Origin: a virus
IMG/VR virus record: IMGVR_UViG_3300032288_000426
Location: 1-53,845 of that record
Direction: 5' to 3' (one strand)
Length of the DNA: 53,845 bases
Part shown: piece after piece, positions 29,902 through 37,856 of the stretch
Numbering within the stretch: position 1 is the first letter of the stretch
Layout: the number at the start of each line of letters is the position of its first letter
Program-made: the position numbers and the translations under genes
The notes under the pieces: generated by a model
What the model was told of the DNA's origin: nothing
What the model saw: the letters and a program-made list of their open reading frames with translations, nothing else
Databases searched by the model: none

Positions 29902-30187
29902 CAAAGAACTGATGCAAGGCGCATATATAAAAGCACCATCCCGCTCCTACACGTTGTGGGAAAACACTATGTGCAATCCTCTTGGAGATATGAGAACACA
30001 GACGCAGAGTGCTTGGCATGACGGATACGCCAGTGCGAAAGTGGAAAAAGAATGGTATGGGCTGACGGATGAGGAAGCAGCAGAAGTTGAACGGTGGGTT
30101 GAGTTTAAAGAAGAAGGAAGCGGTCGCATACCAACCGGCAAACTAATCCGCTACATCGAAGCCAAGCTCCGGGAGAAGAACGCATGA
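29894..30187 (+). CDS. Accessory protein, GLTDEEAAE module
   Basis: A 97-aa protein; the GTG at 29894 is the only start that yields a full frame. C-terminal EWYGLTDEEAAEVERWVEFK and YIEAKLREKN match the end of the previous gene. Function unknown; part of the mosaic array. Confidence 0.65.
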   Translation: MDDKELMQGAYIKAPSRSYTLWENTMCNPLGDMRTQTQSAWHDGYASAKVEKEWYGLTDEEAAEVERWVEFKEEGSGRIPTGKLIRYIEAKLREKNA

Positions 30188-30369
30188 CTGACGCCGAATA
30201 CCAGCAGATGATGCTTGAGCGCCAGCACATACTTGAACAAGCGTTTGACAACGCATACAAAGGTTTTGCCACCGAAGAAGACTGGGCGATTCTTCGATCT
30301 GAATGTGGTCTACCCGCCCTGAAGCGAAAGGAAAATCATGTCTTTAATAGCGAAAGCAGAGTCCAATAA
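30184..30369 (+). CDS. Small helical protein, unknown
   Basis: A 61-aa protein (MTDAEYQQMMLERQHILEQA, FATEEDWAILRSECGLPALK). Mostly helical and charged. The gene ends 32 bases inside the next gene. No function seen. Confidence 0.6.
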   Translation: MTDAEYQQMMLERQHILEQAFDNAYKGFATEEDWAILRSECGLPALKRKENHVFNSESRVQ

Positions 30370-30970
30370 CTCTTCATTCACACCAGTCCCTCCGGGGATG
30401 CACCTTGCCCGTTGCTTCCGCATTGTTGATCTTGGCACGCAAAAGTCCACCTACATGGGTAAGGATAAGTTCCTGCGCAAGATCTTGGTGCAGTTTGAGA
30501 TCCACTCAGAAGACGCACAAGGCAACCCTCTGCTGACTGAGAAGGGTGAGCCACTGTCAATCTCAAAACGCTACACCCTGTCCCTTGGTGAGAAGGCTAC
30601 CCTGTCTCAGGATCTTGAGTCATGGCGTGGGTCGGCATTCACCGCAGACGAACGCAAAGGCTTCAACCTTGAGAAGCTTTTAGGCGTCTGGGCCATGCTG
30701 AACATCACAAAGAGCGTGGGTGCCGACAACAAGGAATACACCAACATTGAGACCATCAATCCGGTGCCTGCGCAGATTAAGAAGGCTGGCCTGCCTGACC
30801 CTCATAACGAGACCATGCTCTACAGCATTGAGAAGAGTGACGAGGATACCTTCAACAAGCTATCTGAGGGTGTACGCAAGACCATTGCAAACAGCCCTGA
30901 GTATCAAGCCCGAAACAAGAACGCCCCATATGACGATGGCTTTGGCGACGATCCCAACGAACCATTCTAA
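30338..30970 (+). CDS. Probable single-stranded DNA-binding protein of phage type
   Basis: A 210-aa protein. The core (HLARCFRIVDLGTQKSTYMG, LSISKRYTLSLGEKATLSQD, LEKLLGVWAMLNITKSVG) is a conserved phage family with an OB-like beta pattern. The tail DDGFGDDPNEPF is acidic and ends in PF, the hallmark of SSB C-terminal tails that dock partner proteins. AAAGGAAAATC precedes the ATG at 30338. It is followed by the HTH pair and exonuclease, so it would act with recombination. Assignment is by architecture; no experimental link. Confidence 0.65.
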   Translation: MSLIAKAESNNSSFTPVPPGMHLARCFRIVDLGTQKSTYMGKDKFLRKILVQFEIHSEDAQGNPLLTEKGEPLSISKRYTLSLGEKATLSQDLESWRGSAFTADERKGFNLEKLLGVWAMLNITKSVGADNKEYTNIETINPVPAQIKKAGLPDPHNETMLYSIEKSDEDTFNKLSEGVRKTIANSPEYQARNKNAPYDDGFGDDPNEPF

Positions 30971-30980
30971 GGAGAAGTAA

Positions 30981-31193
30981 ATGTACCTAGCGCATCCGCT
31001 GCTGGATTTTTTGAAGAAGGAATACGGGCTGAAGAATGACGCAGCTTTGGCGAAGGCGCTAGGTATCAAGCCTCCGACCATCAGTAAGATCCGTGCCAAC
31101 AGAAACGTTGTCAGCGCGGAGATGAAGATCATCATCCACAAGAAAACCGGGATGTCGATTGAAGACATTGAAAGCTTTTTGGGGGAGAAATGA
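30981..31193 (+). CDS. HTH regulator, Cro/C1-like
   Basis: A 70-aa protein with a Cro/C1-type HTH (KNDAALAKALGIKPPTISKI) in the middle and a helical end (MSIEDIESFLGEK). AAGGAG precedes the ATG. It is the second repressor-like protein in the genome and could control the rightward operon or a late switch. Confidence 0.75.
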   Translation: MYLAHPLLDFLKKEYGLKNDAALAKALGIKPPTISKIRANRNVVSAEMKIIIHKKTGMSIEDIESFLGEK

Positions 31194-31492
31194 CCGTTAC
31201 TTCGACTTCGATAGAAGCCTACATCGAGCATAAAGATACCGGGAAGCTGGGGAAACAAGCGTCAGCAGTTCTTGAACGAATGTCCCCAGCCAAAGACTAC
31301 TCAAGGCGGGAGCTTGCAAGTTTGACCGGGTTTGATCTGTCTGCAATCTGCGGGCGGGTCAACGAGCTTCTAGCCCTTGGGATGCTAGAAGAACTGTCGC
31401 CCCGTAAGTGCTCAATCACAGGCAAGAACATCCATCCAATAAAACTTAGGACACCACATGTCACTCATAGCGAAACAGGTTCACTCTTCTGA
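31190..31492 (+). CDS. Winged-helix-like phage protein
   Basis: A 100-aa protein with a helix-turn-helix-like core (DYSRRELASLTGFDLSAICG, RVNELLALGMLEEL) and a basic C-terminus. Its end overlaps the exonuclease start by 35 bases. A DNA-binding or regulatory role is inferred. Confidence 0.65.
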   Translation: MTVTSTSIEAYIEHKDTGKLGKQASAVLERMSPAKDYSRRELASLTGFDLSAICGRVNELLALGMLEELSPRKCSITGKNIHPIKLRTPHVTHSETGSLF

Positions 31493-32231
31493 AAGTACAC
31501 ACTGGTACACCCGAGAGGGGGAACCAATGTACACAGTGCCATCAAAGAAAGATGGCTCACCACGGAACACCACCCTGCGGGACGCCAGAGAGCTCAACCT
31601 GATCCCTAGCGTCACCACCATCCTGAATGTGGCCGCAAAGCCGGGGCTAACCGCTTGGCTGCAGGAACAGGCCATTCTGGCAGCCTTGACCCTTCCACGG
31701 GACGAGGATGAGCCAGAGTCAGTATGGCTAAAGCGGGTGGTACAGGACTCCAAACAGCAGGGCAAAGATGCCGCAGATAAGGGCACAGAGATCCATGAGG
31801 CCATCCAGAGCTATTACGAGGGCAAGAAGGAGTCCAGATACCCGTTCCATGTCTCAGCCTGCGTCAACCTGATTAAGAGCCACTACGGCGATCTGAACTG
31901 GATTGCTGAACGATCCTTCGGCCATGAGCTTGGGTTTGGCGGTAAGTGTGACATGCACACCACAGACGCAGGCGGAATCGTGGTGGACATCAAAACCAAA
32001 GAGTTCACAGACGCATCCAAGCCCCTATGGTACGACGAGCACCTGCTCCAGCTTGCTGCCTACCGGGTAGGGCTAGGGATGCCGGAAGCCCGGTGCGCAA
32101 ACGTCTTTGTGTCCCGTAATGACCCTGAGTTAGCTGTAATAAAAGAGTGGGAAGAGGATGATCTGAAGCGCGGCTGGGAGATGTTTACGCACCTTCTGGC
32201 GTACTGGCAACTTAAAAATCAACACGAATGA
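31458..32231 (+). CDS. PD-(D/E)XK exonuclease, Cas4/RecB-like phage nuclease
   Basis: A 257-aa protein. Conserved residues follow the fold: GTEIHEAIQSYY (E111, H113), ERSF (E151), FGGKCDMHTT (D165), VVDIKTKE (D177, K179) and LLQLAAYRVGLGMP (Q198). It degrades DNA ends or prepares them for recombination; it stands with the SSB-like protein in the usual exonuclease/annealing block, but no annealase is recognised. The start is uncertain in the first 30 residues; MSLIAK is shared with the SSB-like gene. Confidence 0.85.
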   Translation: MSLIAKQVHSSESTHWYTREGEPMYTVPSKKDGSPRNTTLRDARELNLIPSVTTILNVAAKPGLTAWLQEQAILAALTLPRDEDEPESVWLKRVVQDSKQQGKDAADKGTEIHEAIQSYYEGKKESRYPFHVSACVNLIKSHYGDLNWIAERSFGHELGFGGKCDMHTTDAGGIVVDIKTKEFTDASKPLWYDEHLLQLAAYRVGLGMPEARCANVFVSRNDPELAVIKEWEEDDLKRGWEMFTHLLAYWQLKNQHE

Positions 32232-32244
32232 AAGGGGTACTGAC

Positions 32245-32613
32245 ATGTTAGAGATACAAAAATCTGTTTTGACCAAAGCCATGAAACTGCTCAACTCCAT
32301 TAAAGTTGAATACGCCATCTTGGCAGACGGAGAAAAGTACGGGACGTTAGAAGTTGCTGGCAAGAAGAGAACAGTCGGCAAGAGAGCCTTTGCTGTCAAA
32401 TATGGAAGAAACGTTGTCTTAAATTATGTAAAGCCTTACATAGACAACCTCAAGGTTGGTGAAATCATACAAATACCTTTGGGCGAATATGACCTTGATG
32501 CAATCGCTGCCACATCAGCTTCTCATGCGCACAAAGTGTTTGGCACTGGCGGCCATACAAGCAGAAAAGACAAAAAGAACAATACCTTTTCAATTATGCG
32601 ATTGGAGGTTTAA
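32245..32613 (+). CDS. Small protein with HTSR basic loop, unknown
   Basis: A 122-aa protein. Helical start (LTKAMKLLNSIKVEYAILAD), beta middle (VGEIIQIPLGEYDLDAIAAT), and a basic stretch (GGHTSRKDKKNNTFSIMRLE). AAAGGGG precedes the ATG. Possibly DNA-binding; no family recognised. Confidence 0.65.
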   Translation: MLEIQKSVLTKAMKLLNSIKVEYAILADGEKYGTLEVAGKKRTVGKRAFAVKYGRNVVLNYVKPYIDNLKVGEIIQIPLGEYDLDAIAATSASHAHKVFGTGGHTSRKDKKNNTFSIMRLEV

Positions 32614-32847
32614 ATGAAAGCATTTCCAAATACACCATTTAGTGATGCAGGTAGACAGCAAGACACCGGCATGGACTTACGAGATTACTTCGCGGCTAAG
32701 GCAATGCAGGCAAAATTGACACGCGAGATTCCTGCTCAAGTGATAAAACATGTTGTAAGTGGCAAGACGATAGCAGAATGGATGGCGAATCAGGCTTATG
32801 TAATGGCAGACGCAATGATGAAAGAAAGGGAAAAGACAGGTGAGTAA
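32614..32847 (+). CDS. Conserved small protein, GMDLRDYFAAKAMQ family
   Basis: A 77-aa protein containing GMDLRDYFAAKAMQAKLT and AYVMADAMMKEREK, a pattern I recognise from many phage accessory regions. Its ATG overlaps the previous stop (TAA/ATG). Function unknown. Confidence 0.75.
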   Translation: MKAFPNTPFSDAGRQQDTGMDLRDYFAAKAMQAKLTREIPAQVIKHVVSGKTIAEWMANQAYVMADAMMKEREKTGE

Positions 32848-33091
32848 AGAACTGCGCGAAGAAGCACAGAAGTTCGTCAACGAAGACATCATCAAGCAGG
32901 TGTTCTTCCAATGTGGCAACACCATGCCAAACGGGATGTACGTTGATGAGATTGAGCTAATTGAATACTCAGAGAAGCTTATCCTTGTGGTCGGCAAAGA
33001 CATTGCCAAAGCTGAACGTGAGGAGATTCTGAAGATTCTGGATAACGTCAACCCAGAGGTTGCCAAGCTCATCAGAGAACGCAGGGGTTAA
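32840..33091 (+). CDS. Small helical protein, last gene of the rightward operon
   Basis: An 83-aa protein from a GTG start (GTGAGTAAAG) that overlaps the previous stop. Helices at both ends (REEAQKFVNEDIIKQVFFQC, REEILKILDNVNPEVAKLIR). It closes the rightward unit before the convergent terminator region. Function unknown. Confidence 0.65.
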   Translation: MSKELREEAQKFVNEDIIKQVFFQCGNTMPNGMYVDEIELIEYSEKLILVVGKDIAKAEREEILKILDNVNPEVAKLIRERRG

Positions 33092-33121
33092 AAAAACCCC
33101 CGAGGAAGGGGAGCTCGGGGG
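33090..33121 (-). terminator. Strong intrinsic terminator for the leftward virion genes
   Basis: On the minus strand CCCCCGAG - loop - CTCGGGGG (33097-33121, 8 bp) is followed by TTTTTTT (33090-33096). This ends transcription of the internal virion genes from 33175 upward. On the plus strand the stem is not followed by a U-run. Confidence 0.8.
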
Positions 33122-33140
33122 GCATCCACCAAGGATGAAA

Positions 33141-33165
33141 CCACCCGTCGTTGCAAGTCGGGTGG
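33141..33165. terminator. Second hairpin in the convergent region
   Basis: CCACCCG (33141-33147) pairs with CGGGTGG (33159-33165), a 7-bp stem with an 11-nt loop. The plus-strand sequence after it (CACTACAGACTATTT) has no strong U-run; it may end rightward transcription or stabilise the transcript ends. It lies between the convergent units. Confidence 0.45.
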
Positions 33166-33174
33166 CACTACAGA

Positions 33175-34641
33175 CTATTTGGGGCGTAATGCAGGTATCT
33201 TTTCGTACAGGTAATCCAAAGCCATTTGAGGGGCTACCTGCAACAATCCACCCGGTTGAGTTACTTGTCTAACGTCAGTCTTAGGCGCTGGCCCGATTGC
33301 AGCCTTTACACCCAACATAGGGATGGAACCCAAAATGCCCAAGCCCTTAACGCTTGCAGCCGTTGGGTTGGTAGGTGGAACCATCGCCATAGTGTTTAGT
33401 ACGGCAGAAACGCCATGTACAGCCGCCCCTAAAGGATCTTTGCCACTGGCACGGTCAAATGCCTCACTGATGTCATAAAAGGCACCAGCGCCCGAAAATA
33501 CGTTGCCAGCAAAGGGCAGAAAGCCTCTACCGCCCATGGCAATACCAAGGCGCTGCAGGTTGCTTATGTTGGCCTGCTGAGGGATGGTTACCCCACCCTT
33601 GAGTGTTCTTTGGGCTAAGCCCTCCATGCGGCGCAGCTCTTCCAGTCGCCGGGTAAAGGCAGAGACATCGCGCCCCATTGACTGCAACCGATTTATTTCA
33701 GCCTGCACAGTGGCTATTTGAGGCTGAATGATCTTCAGAGCATCCTTGGCTATCCTTACTTGCTCAGCAGCCACTGCAGCCTCCTGAGCCGCTACCTGAG
33801 CAGCTCTAGCAGATTCTTGAGCCGTAACAGTAGCAGCCGCCTCTGGAGGCAGCATCAACTGCCCACGGCCTTGACCGGCAAGCTGATACTGGCTACCACC
33901 CAACTGCTTAATTTTCTCAAGACGGGCTAAGTCCTGATTGATCAGCGCCTGACCACCTTTTGGGTTGGCCTTGGTCATGTCCTGCGCAGCCTCAAGGGTC
34001 ACATTTGGGAGCTGGTGCCCCTCACCTGCCATAGCACGCATCCAGTTAGACGCACCAGAGGCACCCTCAACTTTAGGGCCAGAGGCACGACCAGCCTGCG
34101 CCAGATCATCAAGGGCTGAAGGGAAGCCAGTCGATATTGGAGGCTCAGGCGGGATCATGTTACGGAACTGCGCAGCCTGCTGCTCTAATGCCGCCAGTTG
34201 TGCCTGCTTGCCAGAAATCTGCTGACCAGACAGGTTACGCGCCATTTCAATTAAAGTGGCCTCATCTTTGATCTTTGTTACGTCAATACCAGCCTCAAGC
34301 AGCGTATTCTTTAACGCCCTGCTGTAGATCTCTCTTTGCAAACTGTCTTTGGACAATAGATACTTTTCCAGAATGCCTTTGATGGCACCAGCAGTCCCAC
34401 CAATGACGGCAAAGTCGCTTGAAGGTCTTTGAGGTCTACCCTCCGTCGTTGTGGTTGCAACAGCCGCAGGCGGCTCTAAGGCAATTTTTTGAGCCTCAGT
34501 AAGAGGGACACCATCTTCTGTCGAAGCTTCAACAGGAGGCGCACTTTGGGCAGTATCTGATTGGTACTTCTTAACAACAGCCCAATCATCTTTGCTTGCT
34601 GGCTTTTGCTCTACAACTGCCCATTCATCTTTTTCAGCCAT
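33175..34641 (-). CDS. Internal virion/ejection-type protein with WAVV repeats
   Basis: A 488-aa protein. The N-terminus repeats KDEWAVVEQK and KDDWAVVKKY, a Pro/Thr-rich linker follows, then a helical core (coiled-coil region with EQVRIAKDALKIIQPQIATV). Gly/Ala-rich membrane-like segments lie near the end (GIAMGGRGFLPFAGNVFSGA). It is the last gene before the terminator. Size, order and composition match podovirus internal proteins ejected with the DNA. Function inferred. Confidence 0.65.
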   Translation of the reverse strand: MAEKDEWAVVEQKPASKDDWAVVKKYQSDTAQSAPPVEASTEDGVPLTEAQKIALEPPAAVATTTTEGRPQRPSSDFAVIGGTAGAIKGILEKYLLSKDSLQREIYSRALKNTLLEAGIDVTKIKDEATLIEMARNLSGQQISGKQAQLAALEQQAAQFRNMIPPEPPISTGFPSALDDLAQAGRASGPKVEGASGASNWMRAMAGEGHQLPNVTLEAAQDMTKANPKGGQALINQDLARLEKIKQLGGSQYQLAGQGRGQLMLPPEAAATVTAQESARAAQVAAQEAAVAAEQVRIAKDALKIIQPQIATVQAEINRLQSMGRDVSAFTRRLEELRRMEGLAQRTLKGGVTIPQQANISNLQRLGIAMGGRGFLPFAGNVFSGAGAFYDISEAFDRASGKDPLGAAVHGVSAVLNTMAMVPPTNPTAASVKGLGILGSIPMLGVKAAIGPAPKTDVRQVTQPGGLLQVAPQMALDYLYEKIPALRPK

Positions 34642-34649
34642 GGTTTCAC

Positions 34650-36962
34650 CTATTTAATTCTGATGGGCTTACCGCCTCTTAACGTCCACTCTTGACCATT
34701 TGCAAATCGAGTTACCTGCCCCTCAGCCAACTGTTTTAATGCTGCTGGAGGCAGTGTTGTTTGAGGCGTTGTTTGTGATTGTGTAGACACGCCACCCAAT
34801 AGCTTGGCGTTTGAGTCACGAATACGGTCAAGTTTATCCTCATAACCTTTCTTAATAGCCTTGTACTCATCACTGTGAGTAAAGTCTTCATAAGATCCAT
34901 TCGTCTTTTTCTTGTATTTGTAAAAGGCGTCACCAACCTTCTCAGTGACATTTGCACGCTCTTCAATCAATTCAGCCTTCAGGCGAACTGCCAGAGCACT
35001 ATCAGACGGCAAGACGTTGACCTGCTGGAACAGGCCAGTTTCTTTATCACTGATCGCGCCCTCACCACGAGACATACGACGCTCAAGAATAGTAAGCTGA
35101 GCAATGTTTCTCAAGAACAGGCTGTAAGCATCCCTGTCTGCCTTAGTAACCCCCGGCTTCTTGCTGGCAAAGTTATCAACAGCAACATACAGATCTTTGG
35201 GGTCAATGCTTACGCTACCCCAAGGCGTGATAATTCCAGACTGAATAGTCCGCGCCAAGGCATCTGATACAGTCGTATCCTGCATAACATCCAAGATCTT
35301 TGGATTGCTGGTTGCGATAGAGCGCAAGTCTTTGGCAATGATGCGTATGTTCTGGGCATTCGTGCCCTCTTTCATAATGTTGGTGCCAAGCTCAACATCA
35401 GCCTTTGTTTCTTCTTCAGACCGTTTTCTTGGGCCAGTTTCTTGGGTTATAACTTGTTGCTCTGCTTTTTGCTGTCTAAGGTTTCTTTCAAGCTCCTCTT
35501 CTTTCCGCTGTCTCTCAAGCTCTTCAGCGCTTAAAACGCGACCAGTTGGCACTCTTGCGGTTGTAGTTCGTGCGGCAGCCACGGAAGAATCTGCTTTGGG
35601 TTCTGCTGTAGTAACGGCTTTAGGGACTACCGCCTTATCAGCAGGGGCTTCAGCAGCAGGCTTCGGATTGGTCATCTCTGGGCTGTTGAATGTCGTGCCA
35701 ATAGTAGACTTGGGCACAACAACGCCACGGAACTGACTGCCGTTAAACCAGTGTTGCAACCTGTCAGGGCTTCCACTTCCCTTTGCATCCAGATAATCAC
35801 GATAATCAACAGGTGCCATCTCAAACGTACCAACGCCGTATTCAGGAATTTGTACTTTGATTGGTGTCTGCGTAAACCGTGCCTCATCCTTCTTCACTTT
35901 TATTTCAAGCTCAGACGGCGTCATAAAGCGCAGCCTCCCATCTGAACCAACAATTGTGTTTACAGGCATGTTGTTGGATTTATACACATCCAACAATTTA
36001 GCGAAGTCCCCAGACTTTTGCGCCTCATTAACTTCTTTCCAGAAGTTCATTGGCATTTTAATATTGCCAACGCCGGGCAAGTTACGCTCAACGCTTTGTT
36101 CTTTGGCCTCAACCTCGCGCTCTTTAAACCCACTTTCTTTTTTCTCAAGACTAAGCTTTGTTTCTTCACGAATGTCCTTACGCTGAGCAAGCTGCAGTTC
36201 TTGTAACCGCCTTTGCAGATCAACTTCTTTGATTTGAATATCTCGGTTCTCACGGAACGCCTTACGATACTCTTCAAGGATCTTGCCCATTGCTGGGTTG
36301 AATGTCTTGAGCATAGCGATCTGCTCATCAGTCATCCGGGCAATCTTGTTTCTTGGAACAGCAGGCAGCGCCAACTCAGGCATATCCAATGCCTTGGCTG
36401 CTTCAATAGTTTGTACTTCAGCTACCTTTGCTGCCTCAGCAGGCGCTTCAGCAGGAGCTGCGGCAGGAGCCTCAGCAGGAGCCGCAACATCAACCTTTGC
36501 AGGAGGTGGCGCAGCAGGAGGAGGAACAGGCGGAACCTCTGCCTTAGCAACCTTCGCAACCGGCGGAGCTTCAAGATCTTCAGCACCAAACATCTCGGCC
36601 ATCAACTGCTGACCCATCAATTCACGCTTCTGCTGTTGAGCACCAACCTCCAGCTCATACGCAAGCTTGGCCTCTTCCTGCTGACGGCGGAACTGCTTCT
36701 CTGCCTCAGCAGCATAATTGGACATGCCATAGCCAAGCGACTCCCCAAAACCACCTGTCTTTGTGGGGGCTAATAAACCAGCGGCCAATCCCATCATTGC
36801 AGGGTCGAATGGCATCTGTTGACGGGAAGAGATCAAGTCCATCAACCGTTTACGATGGGCGTCCAGAATCTGCTGGCTTTCTGCGGTCTGTGCTTGAAGC
36901 TTTTGCGCAAAACTGGCCGTCGGATTTATGGAGGACAAACCGCCCTTCTCAGTATCTGCCAT
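34650..36962 (-). CDS. Large internal virion-type protein with Pro/Ala-rich linkers
   Basis: A 770-aa protein. An N-terminal helical region (SFAQKLQAQTAESQQILDAH) precedes a linker with PPPAAPPPAKVDVAAPAEAP repeats, long Glu/Gln/Arg coiled coils (LQRRLQELQLAQRKDIREET; EERQRKEEELERNLRQQ-type) and a C-terminal globular part (FASKKPGVTKADRDAYSLFL). Very likely an ejected internal or tail-core protein. It begins MADTEKGGLSS, which includes a KGG motif. No enzymatic motif seen. Confidence 0.65.
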   Translation of the reverse strand: MADTEKGGLSSINPTASFAQKLQAQTAESQQILDAHRKRLMDLISSRQQMPFDPAMMGLAAGLLAPTKTGGFGESLGYGMSNYAAEAEKQFRRQQEEAKLAYELEVGAQQQKRELMGQQLMAEMFGAEDLEAPPVAKVAKAEVPPVPPPAAPPPAKVDVAAPAEAPAAAPAEAPAEAAKVAEVQTIEAAKALDMPELALPAVPRNKIARMTDEQIAMLKTFNPAMGKILEEYRKAFRENRDIQIKEVDLQRRLQELQLAQRKDIREETKLSLEKKESGFKEREVEAKEQSVERNLPGVGNIKMPMNFWKEVNEAQKSGDFAKLLDVYKSNNMPVNTIVGSDGRLRFMTPSELEIKVKKDEARFTQTPIKVQIPEYGVGTFEMAPVDYRDYLDAKGSGSPDRLQHWFNGSQFRGVVVPKSTIGTTFNSPEMTNPKPAAEAPADKAVVPKAVTTAEPKADSSVAAARTTTARVPTGRVLSAEELERQRKEEELERNLRQQKAEQQVITQETGPRKRSEEETKADVELGTNIMKEGTNAQNIRIIAKDLRSIATSNPKILDVMQDTTVSDALARTIQSGIITPWGSVSIDPKDLYVAVDNFASKKPGVTKADRDAYSLFLRNIAQLTILERRMSRGEGAISDKETGLFQQVNVLPSDSALAVRLKAELIEERANVTEKVGDAFYKYKKKTNGSYEDFTHSDEYKAIKKGYEDKLDRIRDSNAKLLGGVSTQSQTTPQTTLPPAALKQLAEGQVTRFANGQEWTLRGGKPIRIK

Positions 36963-36974
36963 ATCTAACCTCGT

Positions 36975-37856
36975 TTATTTACCCGTTGCAGGAACAACTG
37001 ACGAGCTTTGTGGGGTGCCCGTTATCGTGGTCGTAGCAGTCGGCTTACCAAAGCTACCAAGTGCTGCCAGCAGACCTGTAAGCTGCGCCAGAGGGCTTGT
37101 GCTGTAGCCTGTCGAACCCACAGTCTGTTTGGTCTCCCCGGTTGGGATCTGGTAGCCCTGCAGAAGCTTGGAGTACGCCTGAGCCGATGTCATTGGGTAA
37201 TCTAACATACGCTGCGCCAATGCCTGCTCAGTGCCTCCCAGCGTGCTTAGTGTGCCCAGACCTGTCGTTCCAGCCTGACTCTGCAATTGACCCAGTCCAC
37301 CTAGCACCTGACCAGACTGCAGGGCACGGGAAAGGTCTGTCTGAGCATTTGTTATGGCGTTTTGATAGCCAGTGCTCAACACACCCGCCTGCTTACCCAG
37401 TAAGTCAGCCTGCAGATCACGCAGGGTATTACCTGTCGCCTGATACTGTCGCTGAGATCCAAATTGACCCATGGCACCAGCAGCGCCCTTTAGGGATGGC
37501 AAAATGCTTTCCTGAATCTGCCGATTCTGCAGACGAGCCATTTCATCCACCACATTGGTGGTGTACGGATTCATGTATTGACCGACCATCTGAGGGGCTG
37601 TGGTAGCCCCAGCAGCCGTCGCCAGCTCAGCGCCAGTACCCATGGTGCCCATACCAGAGAAAGCCGCCGTAGGAGCCATGGCAAGCGCCTGCTGCTGCAG
37701 CGGAGACATCCCAGCCACACCACCCATCTGAACGCCTGCCTGACCAAGGTTGGCAATGTCCTGCAGATAATTGGTATAGAACTCAGGCGCAGTCTGCTGC
37801 GCTTGGGTGACGGTCGTTAACGCCGGTAGCGCTTCGCCTTGAAATAAATCAGCCAT
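36975..37856 (-). CDS. Internal virion-type protein, Gln/Ala/Gly-rich
   Basis: A 293-aa protein rich in Gln, Ala, Gly and Thr. MNPYTTNVVDEMARLQNRQI, then FGSQRQYQATGNTLRDLQAD and TGYQNAITNAQTDLSRALQS form helical repeats. The composition is similar to internal virion or ejection proteins of short-tailed phages that line the injection channel. Its start overlaps the previous gene by 8 bases. Confidence 0.65.
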   Translation of the reverse strand: MADLFQGEALPALTTVTQAQQTAPEFYTNYLQDIANLGQAGVQMGGVAGMSPLQQQALAMAPTAAFSGMGTMGTGAELATAAGATTAPQMVGQYMNPYTTNVVDEMARLQNRQIQESILPSLKGAAGAMGQFGSQRQYQATGNTLRDLQADLLGKQAGVLSTGYQNAITNAQTDLSRALQSGQVLGGLGQLQSQAGTTGLGTLSTLGGTEQALAQRMLDYPMTSAQAYSKLLQGYQIPTGETKQTVGSTGYSTSPLAQLTGLLAALGSFGKPTATTTITGTPQSSSVVPATGK

